In this document: positions 1 to 7,072 of the stretch, piece by piece | Position numbering within the stretch: position 1 is the stretch's first letter | Layout: the number at the start of each line of letters is the position of its first letter | Translations under genes and position numbers: made by a program | Notes under the pieces: generated by a model | Seen by the model: only the letters and a program-made list of their open reading frames with translations | What the model was told of the DNA's origin: nothing | Database searches by the model: none | NCBI GenBank assembly: GCA_043744615.1 | Contig: JAYTUJ010000052.1 | Span: 1 to 16,680 of the forward strand | DNA from: JAYTUJ01 sp043744615 | GTDB lineage: Bacteria > Patescibacteriota > Minisyncoccia > Phycocordibacterales > CAIRYW01 | DNA length: 16,680 bases | Reading direction: 5' to 3'

Positions 1-203
1 GAAGAAAATAATTTACCCAAATAAATTTGTTCTGCAATAAACTTTGCGATATATACTCTTTTAGCACTGAATAATAATTCAATAGATTCGATTGCATAAT
101 CGATACTGTATTTATTTTCCAAGAAAAAAGAAATGTGTTTCAAAAAAGCACTTTGTTCTTTGGGTAAGAGTATGTATGAGGTATTTTTTATTTTTGCGTG
201 CAT
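1..203 (-). CDS. GspF/PilC-like inner-membrane protein, N-terminal fragment (partial)
   Basis: The reading frame opens with ATG at 203 and stays open for 67 codons to the window edge, so only the N-terminus is visible. It lies 19 nt downstream of the secretion/pilus ATPase gene on the same strand, where gspF/pilC genes commonly sit. The visible peptide contains FLKHISFFLENKYSIDYAIE followed by an I-x-E-Q-I-x-x-G-K-L-F-S pattern. This resembles the start of a GspF domain: a helix with a 'gap/gain-of-kink' turn, then the I.e.i..G..LS segment. In the family, GspF/PilC is the polytopic inner-membrane platform that couples the ATPase to pilin or pseudopilin assembly. No transmembrane segment is reached within the fragment. 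No clear Shine-Dalgarno site precedes the ATG. The assignment rests on weak sequence similarity plus position. Confidence 0.6.
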   Translation of the reverse strand, partial: MHAKIKNTSYILLPKEQSAFLKHISFFLENKYSIDYAIESIELLFSAKRVYIAKFIAEQIYLGKLFS

Positions 204-222
204 ACTAAAAATTGAGTATTTT

Positions 223-1368
223 TTATTCATACGAAAGTACACGATTAACTTCTGCCTGCGTAGTAATTCCCTTTTTTATTTTTGTTTGAGCAATAGCTAA
301 AAATGATTGAAAGTTTTGTTTATATAAATGCTCACTGAAGTCTTTTTTGCAAACTTTTTCATGAATTAAGCTACGAATAATAGAATCGACCACAATAATT
401 TCACTAATTGCTTCTCGACCAAAAAAGCCACTGCCTAAACAAGTTTTACATTTAAGATCAAAGGTGTGAGCACACATCGTACATACTCGCCTAACCAAAC
501 GCTGAGCAATAATTAATTTAAGAGAATGAGAAATAATAAAAGGTTGAACACCTAAATCATACAAACGAAACAGTGCGTCTACAGCAGATGATGCGTGCAC
601 GGTTGAACACACAAAATGCCCCGTAAGTGCTGCGTGAAAAGATATTTTTGCGGTTTCTTCGTCTCTCATTTCACCAACCAAAATTGTATCGGGGTCTTGT
701 CGTAATATTGCACGAAGGCCCGAAGCAAAATCAAAACCTTGTTCATGATTAACTTGTATTTGTTTAATTAGACCAACTTGATATTCAACAGGGTCTTCAA
801 TAGAAACACACGAGACTTTATTGGAAATCTTTTTATTCATACAGGCATACAATGTGGTAGTTTTTCCTGACCCAGTCGGCCCACAAACTAAAACCATCCC
901 TGACGGCTGTGAAAGTATTGGTTCAATAATTTTTAATTGATCTTCTGTAAAACCTATTGATTCAATAGACGTGCCAATACGTGATTGATCAAGTATTCGT
1001 AATACCACTGAACGACCATTAATTACAGGAACAATTGAAACTCGGATATCAAACTTTTTATCTTTGATTTGTTTTTGAAATTTACCATCAAGAGGTTTTA
1101 CATGTTGATCGGTACGAAGACGACACTCTATTTTTATTCTTCCTAATAATTCTTCAAATGTTTGGATATCCAGAAACCCTGAATCTTGTAATAATCCGTC
1201 GACACGCTGAGAGATAGAATACTTTTCGGCAAATGGAAATATATGCACATCAGATGCACGAGCAGATACAGCAGAAAGAATAAGGGAATCTAAAATAGCG
1301 GGTGCTGGTCCACTGTATGAAATTAGATCTTGTTTTTTGGCTTTGTTTTTATCTTTTTCTTTCACCAA
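223..1368 (-). CDS. Compact GspE/PilB/PilT-type secretion-pilus ATPase
   Basis: This is a hexameric cytoplasmic ATPase expected to power type IV pilus or type II secretion assembly. An N2-like segment (ASDVHIFP near 38-45, RVDG 55-58, PLDGKF 92-97) precedes the motor. Walker A is GPTGSGKT at 163-170, the Asp box is around EDPVEY 191-196, Walker B is DTILVGEMRD at 227-236, and the His box runs H251 to H258. Two Cys pairs (C296/C299 and C307/C310) form the zinc-binding module typical of GspE/PilB rather than PilT, but only seven residues separate the pairs. At 381 aa it lacks the N-terminal MshEN/T2SSE_N domain found in 550-600 aa relatives. The start is TTG at 1368, with AAAAGG nine nt upstream; GTG at 1365 is the alternative. 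A GspF-like gene follows. Pilus versus secretion role cannot be decided here. Confidence 0.9.
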   Translation of the reverse strand: MVKEKDKNKAKKQDLISYSGPAPAILDSLILSAVSARASDVHIFPFAEKYSISQRVDGLLQDSGFLDIQTFEELLGRIKIECRLRTDQHVKPLDGKFQKQIKDKKFDIRVSIVPVINGRSVVLRILDQSRIGTSIESIGFTEDQLKIIEPILSQPSGMVLVCGPTGSGKTTTLYACMNKKISNKVSCVSIEDPVEYQVGLIKQIQVNHEQGFDFASGLRAILRQDPDTILVGEMRDEETAKISFHAALTGHFVCSTVHASSAVDALFRLYDLGVQPFIISHSLKLIIAQRLVRRVCTMCAHTFDLKCKTCLGSGFFGREAISEIIVVDSIIRSLIHEKVCKKDFSEHLYKQNFQSFLAIAQTKIKKGITTQAEVNRVLSYE

Positions 1369-1411
1369 AAGAGCATACCTTTTGGTACCTAAAATAAATA
1401 TAAAAAAATGT

Positions 1412-1424
1412 TATAATTTTACCT
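1412..1424 (+). promoter_or_regulatory. -10 element for a leaderless transcript of the DUF1003 gene
   Basis: A consensus TATAAT lies at 1412-1417 and the ATG follows after seven bases, at 1425. A transcript starting the usual 6-8 bases after the -10 would begin at or next to the start codon, so the mRNA would be leaderless. No Shine-Dalgarno sequence exists in the gap. A good -35 hexamer is not visible at the expected distance. The whole divergent gap to the ATPase gene is only 56 bases. Confidence 0.6.
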
Positions 1425-1928
1425 ATGAAATACCGAAGAATATATAAAAATCACAGGGACCATCCAGGGTTAGGTTTTAAAGGAAAAGTTGAGTTTAGTC
1501 AAACTTGGTTAGATAAATTTTCAGACTCAATGACACAGTCATTTGGTACTACTATATTTTTTTTATTAAATCTTATAATTTTCTTGATATGGTTTTTTAT
1601 AAACTCAAAGTACTCAGGGGTTCCAGCTTTTGATCCATATCCATACGAACTCTTAACAATGAGTGTGTCACTTGAGGCAATATTTTTAAGTATTATTGTA
1701 CTCATGAGTCAAAATCGAGAAAATAGAATTGCCGAGGAACGCGCAGAACTTGATTTTGAAATTAATGTTCGAGCCGAACAAGAAGTTACAAAAATTATTA
1801 CGATGATTCAAGAACTTGGGGCACATCAAGGCCTTACATTTAAAGATGATGAGGATATGAAATGGATGAAAATTAAAACTGATGTTGCACAACTTAAAAA
1901 TGATCTCGAAAAAGAGATGGGAATGTAA
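1425..1928 (+). CDS. DUF1003 family membrane protein
   Basis: The protein has two hydrophobic segments, at about residues 40-60 (FFLLNLIIFLIWFFIN) and 77-94 (LLTMSVSLEAIFLSIIVLM), then a charged, helix-rich C-terminal tail that should be cytoplasmic. The pattern N-x-x-x-x-x-x-x-F-D-P-Y-P-Y-x-L-L-T between the helices and MSQNR directly after the second helix, followed by an acidic D/E-rich stretch ending in VRAEQE, is the signature of DUF1003 (PF06210). The family's biochemical role is not established. Length (167 aa) is normal. It has its own apparent leaderless promoter and lies 28 nt before the M1 aminopeptidase gene on the same strand, so the two may be cotranscribed. The family call is firm; the function is unknown. 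Confidence 0.88.
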   Translation: MKYRRIYKNHRDHPGLGFKGKVEFSQTWLDKFSDSMTQSFGTTIFFLLNLIIFLIWFFINSKYSGVPAFDPYPYELLTMSVSLEAIFLSIIVLMSQNRENRIAEERAELDFEINVRAEQEVTKIITMIQELGAHQGLTFKDDEDMKWMKIKTDVAQLKNDLEKEMGM

Positions 1929-1956
1929 TTAGAAATTATACACAAATCAATATTTT

Positions 1957-4593
1957 ATGCCGAAAAAACCAAAAAAAATAAATGAAAGGTCGGTGCGGCT
2001 TTCATCTAACGTAATACCAATAACATATAAACTTTCACTAAAACCAGATCTTAAGAAATTTACGTTTGAAGGAACAGAACAAATTGATATTGTTTTAAAA
2101 AAACCGACTGCTCAAATAACCTTACACTGCAAGGAAATACAGATTTCAATTTCTGAAACATGTGTAAAAATCGGCAAAGACAAAGTCTTTGCCGACAAAA
2201 TTTCATACGACCATAAAACTGAAACCGCTACCCTTTGTTTTTCTAAAAAAATCCCTGCAAAAAAAACTTCGCTTTTCATTTCTTTCACCGGAATATTAAA
2301 CGACACAATGCGAGGATTTTATCGGTCTTCATATACACACGACAATAAAACAAAATTTATTGCAACAACCCAATTTGAAGCGACCGACGCGCGACGCGCG
2401 TTTCCCTGTTTCGATGAACCTGCACTTAAAGCTACTTTTGAGGTTAATTTAATTGTTCAAAAAGAACACACCGCAATATCAAATACTGTTGTCTACAAAA
2501 CAAGCGAACAAACAGATGGTTTTAAAATAGTACATTTTACACCGTCTCCAAAGATGTCTACGTACTTACTCGCTTTTATTGTTGGAGATTTTGAACACAT
2601 CGAAGGCCAAACAAAAGAAAACGTACAAGTGCGTGTTTTTACAACTCCCGGAAAAATTCATCAGGCACAATTTGCATTAGAGTGCGCAACAAAAACACTT
2701 TCTTTTTTTAACGAATATTTTGATATTGCCTATCCATTACCAATTCTTGATTTAATTGCGATTCCTGACTTTTCATCAGGAGCAATGGAAAATTGGGGCG
2801 CAATCACCTATCGAGAATCTGCACTCCTTATTGATAGTCAAAATTCTTCTGCTTCAAACAAACAATGGGTTGCATTAGTTATCGCACATGAAATTGCTCA
2901 TCAGTGGTTTGGAAACTTAGTAACGATGGAATGGTGGACAGATTTATGGCTTAACGAAGGTTTTGCATCATACATTGAATACTTAGCAGTTGATCATTTA
3001 TTTCCTGAATGGGATATTTGGACACAATTTGCTACTCACGATTTAAATCGAGCTCTTGAACTTGATGCGCTCAAACATACACATCCAATAGAAATTATTG
3101 TTAATCATCCTGATGAAATTGGAGAAATCTTTGACGCAGTCAGCTATTCAAAAGGAGCAAGTATTATTAGAATGCTTGCCCATTATATTGGAGAAACAAA
3201 TTTTAAAAACGGACTGCGTCATTATTTAAAGAAACATAAATATTCAAATACGGTTACGAAAGATTTATGGTCTTCTCTTGAAAAAGTTTCTGGTATGCCC
3301 GTAGCTCAAGTCATGAAAAATTGGACGAGTAAAGGCGGACATCCATTGGTTACCGTAAGTGAAGAAATAAAAAAAGAAAAAGGTGTAATAAAAACATCAA
3401 TATTGTGTTCGCAAAGTAGATATTATTCAAGCGGAGTTTCTGCAAAAAAAGAAAAGGATACTACGATTTGGAACGTTCCCCTTTCTATTGCTACAAAAAA
3501 TAAACATATCTCTACTTTATTAAAAATAAAAAATTCAAAAGTGTTAAAGCCTACTGAATTTGGTGATGCGTGGTACAAAGTAAATGCGGGCGAAACTTCG
3601 TTCGCCCGCATCGCATACAGTGAACCAAACTTTTCAAAACTTGTACTCGCATTTGAAGCCAAAGAACTTTCACCTATCGACCGCCTTGGTCTTGTTCGAG
3701 ATGTATTTTCATTAGCAGAGTCAGGAAATATTTGTACGACTCAAGCACTCAAACTTGTGTCTCATGCAAAAAATGAAGACAATCTAACTGTGTGGACAGA
3801 AATTTTGTCAGGACTTAGTGAAGTTCATGCAATATTAGAAGGAAAAAATAAAATAGAATTTAAAACTTTTGCCCGAAACATATTGCAAAGAATTAAACAA
3901 AAAGTTGAAAATCAAAAAACAAACTCTCACACAGATATACTGCTTCGATCATTAATTCTTGGCTCATTAGTAAAGTTTAACGACCCAGAAACTATTTTAT
4001 TTGGAATGTCTTTATATTCACAAATGAAAAAAGACAAAAATTCTGTAAAAGCAGATGACCGAATAATCGCATACGCTTCAGCAGTAAAATCAATTAAAGA
4101 TGATAGTCCTGATAGAAAACAAAAATTATATACTGAACTAATTTCACTGTATAAAAAAGAAACTTTGCATGAGGAACAAAGTCGAATCGTTCGAGCACTT
4201 GCTTCGTTTGAAGATGCGACAATCTTAAAACAAGTTATCGAATTTAGTCTTTCTGATGATGTACGTATTCAGGATAAGCTTTCAGTACTTGTACTTACCT
4301 GGTTTAACTCATTTGGTAAAAAGTTAGTGTGGCAAACGGTGCAAAAAAAATGGGCTTTCTTTGCAAAAACATATGGCGATGGAGGCTTTGCTCTTGGCAG
4401 ACTTATGCAAGGAATCGAGGCTTTTAATACTGCACAAGAAGCGAGCGAAGTAAAAGTATTTTTTAAGAAAAACAAAGCACCCGGAGCAGAACGTGCCTTA
4501 CAACAGTCACTTGAAAAAGTGTACTCAAAAGATGCGTGGATTACTCGTGATACTAAAAAAATTCAAACATGGCTTGGAACACAAAACAAATAG
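1957..4593 (+). CDS. M1 family zinc aminopeptidase (gluzincin)
   Basis: A cytosolic aminopeptidase that removes N-terminal residues from peptides. The exopeptidase motif GAMEN is at residues 275-279. The zinc site is H311-E312-I-A-H315 with the third ligand E334 (LNEGFAS), and the transition-state tyrosine is probably Y397 in SYSKGAS. The N-terminal beta-saddle domain includes the conserved DARRAFPCFDEP stretch. The last 350 residues form the ERAP1_C-like helical domain, so at 878 aa this is the full four-domain type related to Tricorn-interacting factors F2/F3 and aminopeptidase N. There is no signal peptide or membrane segment. The reading frame ends 25 nt inside the next gene, an M24 peptidase, which argues for cotranscription and joint peptide recycling. 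Two strong perfect inverted repeats lie inside the coding sequence and are listed separately. Confidence 0.95.
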   Translation: MPKKPKKINERSVRLSSNVIPITYKLSLKPDLKKFTFEGTEQIDIVLKKPTAQITLHCKEIQISISETCVKIGKDKVFADKISYDHKTETATLCFSKKIPAKKTSLFISFTGILNDTMRGFYRSSYTHDNKTKFIATTQFEATDARRAFPCFDEPALKATFEVNLIVQKEHTAISNTVVYKTSEQTDGFKIVHFTPSPKMSTYLLAFIVGDFEHIEGQTKENVQVRVFTTPGKIHQAQFALECATKTLSFFNEYFDIAYPLPILDLIAIPDFSSGAMENWGAITYRESALLIDSQNSSASNKQWVALVIAHEIAHQWFGNLVTMEWWTDLWLNEGFASYIEYLAVDHLFPEWDIWTQFATHDLNRALELDALKHTHPIEIIVNHPDEIGEIFDAVSYSKGASIIRMLAHYIGETNFKNGLRHYLKKHKYSNTVTKDLWSSLEKVSGMPVAQVMKNWTSKGGHPLVTVSEEIKKEKGVIKTSILCSQSRYYSSGVSAKKEKDTTIWNVPLSIATKNKHISTLLKIKNSKVLKPTEFGDAWYKVNAGETSFARIAYSEPNFSKLVLAFEAKELSPIDRLGLVRDVFSLAESGNICTTQALKLVSHAKNEDNLTVWTEILSGLSEVHAILEGKNKIEFKTFARNILQRIKQKVENQKTNSHTDILLRSLILGSLVKFNDPETILFGMSLYSQMKKDKNSVKADDRIIAYASAVKSIKDDSPDRKQKLYTELISLYKKETLHEEQSRIVRALASFEDATILKQVIEFSLSDDVRIQDKLSVLVLTWFNSFGKKLVWQTVQKKWAFFAKTYGDGGFALGRLMQGIEAFNTAQEASEVKVFFKKNKAPGAERALQQSLEKVYSKDAWITRDTKKIQTWLGTQNK
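2171..2195. repeat. Perfect inverted repeat inside the M1 gene, 11-bp arms, 3-nt loop
   Basis: The arms are TCGGCAAAGAC (2171-2181) and GTCTTTGCCGA (2185-2195), separated by AAA. The element lies in frame over residues 72-80 of the M1 aminopeptidase, a poorly conserved N-terminal segment. The mRNA would form a stable 11-bp hairpin. No run of T follows, so it is not a standard terminator. Perfect symmetry of this length within a codon-constrained sequence is unlikely by chance. Confidence 0.85.
3584..3611. repeat. Perfect GC-rich inverted repeat inside the M1 gene, 11-bp arms, 6-nt loop
   Basis: The arms are ATGCGGGCGAA (3584-3594) and TTCGCCCGCAT (3601-3611), with loop ACTTCG. It codes residues 543-552 (NAGETSFARI), in the region between the catalytic and C-terminal helical domains. 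It is strikingly GC-rich in an AT-rich gene. It shares the GGCGAA core with the palindrome in metK. No T-run follows it. Confidence 0.88.
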
Positions 4594-5369
4594 TACAACA
4601 CACTGAGGCCGCAAAAAAACTTTGCGAAGTAAAAAATGCTGCTTTACAATTTATTAGTGAACATACAAAAAATGTTTCTGAACAAGATGTTATTGATGAA
4701 ATAAAAAAACTCTACAAAAAGTTTGGGTTAATTAACGACCACAAAAAAGAATTCTGTATTGTCGCATTTGCCGAACACACAAAAGAAGTTCATTACTTTC
4801 CGACTAAAAAAACAAATTCAAAACTAACATCGGGCTCACTTATTTTAATCGACCTGTGGGCCAGGCTAAATACCAAAGACGCACCCTACGCAGATATCAC
4901 GTGGATGGCTTTTTATACTGGTTCACAACACAAAAAAACTACAAAAAATACTGTCTCAGATATTCAAAAAAAAGTTCCAAAAAAGATACAACAGACTTGG
5001 AATATTTTGTATGCTTCCCGAGAAAAAGCTATTTCAACCATACAAGAGTATGTACAACACAAAAAATTACCTCGCGGAGTTGATATCGACAGAGCTTCAC
5101 ACGATATAATTGGCAATGCAAAATTAGCAGAAGGAATCAAACATACAATTGGTCATTCGCTCGGAACAAAACATCCTCACGGAGAAATTCCCGGCATTAA
5201 TTGGCGGGAATATTCTTCGTTGATTAAAAATATGGGCTACACTATTGAACCAGGAATTTATCTTGAGAAAGAAAAATTTGGTATGCGCACCGAGATTGAT
5301 TTTTATATCAATAAAAATCTAGAAATTGTTGTGACTACGGACGAACAAAAAGAAATAACTTTGCTTTAG
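4569..5369 (+). CDS. M24 family metallopeptidase (Xaa-Pro aminopeptidase/methionine aminopeptidase fold)
   Basis: A pita-bread-fold dinuclear metallopeptidase. The five metal ligands can all be placed: D95 (LIDLWA), D109 (YADITW), H196 (GHSLG), E227 (IEPGIY) and E242 (RTEID). A further probable active-site histidine is H204 (HPHGEIPG). The R-T-E-I-D ending and the GHSLG spacing resemble Xaa-Pro peptidases more than MetAP. However, the N-terminal creatinase-like domain of classic PepP/PepQ is absent, giving 266 aa. The ATG at 4569 overlaps the end of the M1 gene by 25 nt and has no obvious Shine-Dalgarno site; translational coupling is plausible. The upstream broad aminopeptidase and this proline-tolerant enzyme would complement each other in peptide degradation. 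The exact substrate is uncertain. The stop overlaps that of the convergent secreted-protein gene. Confidence 0.85.
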   Translation: MAWNTKQIVQHTEAAKKLCEVKNAALQFISEHTKNVSEQDVIDEIKKLYKKFGLINDHKKEFCIVAFAEHTKEVHYFPTKKTNSKLTSGSLILIDLWARLNTKDAPYADITWMAFYTGSQHKKTTKNTVSDIQKKVPKKIQQTWNILYASREKAISTIQEYVQHKKLPRGVDIDRASHDIIGNAKLAEGIKHTIGHSLGTKHPHGEIPGINWREYSSLIKNMGYTIEPGIYLEKEKFGMRTEIDFYINKNLEIVVTTDEQKEITLL

Positions 5370-7018
5370 TTACAAGTAAATCCAACAGGACACACTTTTG
5401 TAGTTGTTGAGATTGGTGTTGTTGTAGTTGCAAAAACAGAAGCATTTATTTTATCTGTATCGTTACCAATAGATGCAATAGTTACTGCTTCTACTTTTCC
5501 ATTTACTGGTACAATTCCTTTTGAAGTTTTATATGCAATAACAGCTGAATTTGTTTTGTCGCCAAAATAGTCATTTAGGTAATTTCCTGAAAGAAGTCCG
5601 ATTCTATTAAGAAAACATTTAACAATATGAACGCTTGAACCATAACTCCCTATTAACATTGAAGACGAGTAACTTAACTTCTCAAGAAGAAAAGGACAAC
5701 TTGAAGCGTTACTTGTTTCATCAATTAAAACTGGGGTACTGTATTTTATAGAAATACCGAAATTATTACTTTCTCCATTTTTTGAATCTTTTACTGTTAA
5801 AAAGTAGAAACCCTTACCGCTATCAGAACCGCCTGACTGAACTCCAGCATTTGCAATTTGTTGTGAAATTTGAGCTTCTGAAAGTGGAATTGTAATTGCT
5901 ACTTTTGAAGTTCCTGTTGATGTACCAATTCGTAATGATCCGATGTATATAGACTGTCCCGCAGCAAATCGTACACCAGAAATTACAAATACTTCTCGTC
6001 CTGATACTGTTGTAAATTGAGCAGAAGAAATATATGGCGATGCTTCACCAATAACTGTAACTGCATCTGTTTTGTTAAATTTAGCACCTGTAGAAATTGG
6101 TTGGAATGCAACGTTACTTCCATTTTGATCACCAAATTTTACACTTGCTAATCGCGCTTGGTATCTTCCTGCAAATAAAACCAGTGCATTAAGTTCTGCT
6201 TTTACGGTAAATGTTGCAACACTATTTTCTTTAATAATGTAGTAATTACCGTAATCAACAACACCCGCTCCTGTTGGTTTTCCGTATGTAGTCTCTATCT
6301 GATTATTACTTACAACTTGCCCAAAATCACTTAAGGTACCAAATGATTGAAAATTAAAAGCACCTGTCTTTGCAATTGTTACTGCGCTTTTCTTTTCTGA
6401 TCGAAGAGCAATTTTAAATGTAGAAGTTAACGATTCTACTTTTGTTGTTGTGTTATATGTTCGAGCGAGATCAGGTTGAGCGACAATAGAAATTTTATCT
6501 GCAACCAAATCTTCTGAAACAGTAATGTATACATCTGCTGCTGCATCAGAGTCTGGTCGTTTAATATGAAGTCGAAGATTTTGTCCTCCACTAAAATAGT
6601 TTGAAATATCAGCGCTCGTTAAATTTAAACCTTTTACACCTGAGACAGGGACAGAAACTAAAGTTTTCGCGGTATTTGAATCTATAAGAATCGGTCCGCG
6701 AATAACAGTATTGGGAAAAGTTCCAGAGTACAAGGTGATAATATTTCCTTTTGGAGCAAAGCCTGTTCCGGTCAGATCAACTGCTCCATTGATATCAACT
6801 GCGATAAAATCGTTATTAGTTAAAATAATTGGATTTGCTTTTACGAGACATTCGTTAAAAGAACCGCCATTATCTACAATACAACGAATGATTCCTACAA
6901 GAGTTTTTTGAGGAAATTTAAGTAATGTGGCTTCTGTTGAATCACTTATATATGATCCGGCAAATAAAGACACTGGAAATAAAAAAACTACTAAACTAAG
7001 ATATATGATTTTTTTCAT
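5366..7018 (-). CDS. Secreted surface protein with IPT/TIG-like and peptidoglycan-binding-like domains
   Basis: The N-terminus (MKKIIYLSLVVFLFPVSLFA) is a clear signal peptide with probable cleavage after A20. Residues about 72-170 (LTGTGFAPKGN..., SNTAKTLVSVPV) and 328-427 (VISGVRFAAGQSIYIG..., VAITIP) each look like IPT/TIG-type beta-sandwich folds, with a serine/threonine-rich beta region between them. Residues about 450-517 match the pattern of a PG_binding_1 repeat (V-x-x-x-K-C-F-L-N, YFGDKTNSAVIAYK, NGKVEAVTIASI). The C-terminus ends in a T-rich linker and CPVGFTCN, a short Cys-x5-Cys tail. I infer a wall-associated structural or adhesive protein. It lies downstream of metK by 54 nt, but a -10 six bases before its ATG suggests independent leaderless transcription. 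No enzyme motif was seen. Confidence 0.75.
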   Translation of the reverse strand: MKKIIYLSLVVFLFPVSLFAGSYISDSTEATLLKFPQKTLVGIIRCIVDNGGSFNECLVKANPIILTNNDFIAVDINGAVDLTGTGFAPKGNIITLYSGTFPNTVIRGPILIDSNTAKTLVSVPVSGVKGLNLTSADISNYFSGGQNLRLHIKRPDSDAAADVYITVSEDLVADKISIVAQPDLARTYNTTTKVESLTSTFKIALRSEKKSAVTIAKTGAFNFQSFGTLSDFGQVVSNNQIETTYGKPTGAGVVDYGNYYIIKENSVATFTVKAELNALVLFAGRYQARLASVKFGDQNGSNVAFQPISTGAKFNKTDAVTVIGEASPYISSAQFTTVSGREVFVISGVRFAAGQSIYIGSLRIGTSTGTSKVAITIPLSEAQISQQIANAGVQSGGSDSGKGFYFLTVKDSKNGESNNFGISIKYSTPVLIDETSNASSCPFLLEKLSYSSSMLIGSYGSSVHIVKCFLNRIGLLSGNYLNDYFGDKTNSAVIAYKTSKGIVPVNGKVEAVTIASIGNDTDKINASVFATTTTPISTTTKVCPVGFTCN

Positions 7019-7030
7019 TTACAAATTATA
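7019..7030 (-). promoter_or_regulatory. -10 element for a leaderless transcript of the secreted-protein gene
   Basis: On the minus strand a perfect TATAAT (7030 down to 7025) is followed by TTGTAA and then the ATG at 7018. The spacing of six bases places the transcription start at the start codon itself. No Shine-Dalgarno site is present. A weak -35 candidate, TTTTGT (7054-7049), sits 18 bases upstream. Confidence 0.6.
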
Positions 7031-7072
7031 CCGTACCAACTTACTTTTACAAAACCAAAACCCTTGAACCTT

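Noticed and set aside
1374..1376. ATG just after AAAAGG upstream of the ATPase gene as its start
   Set aside because: It is out of frame and meets TGA after four codons; the in-frame TTG at 1368 (or GTG at 1365) is the better start.
2387..2401. Odd-length palindrome ACGCGCG-A-CGCGCGT in the M1 gene
   Set aside because: It codes the strongly conserved DARRAF segment of M1 peptidases, and alternating CG repeats are self-symmetric by nature, so protein constraint explains it.
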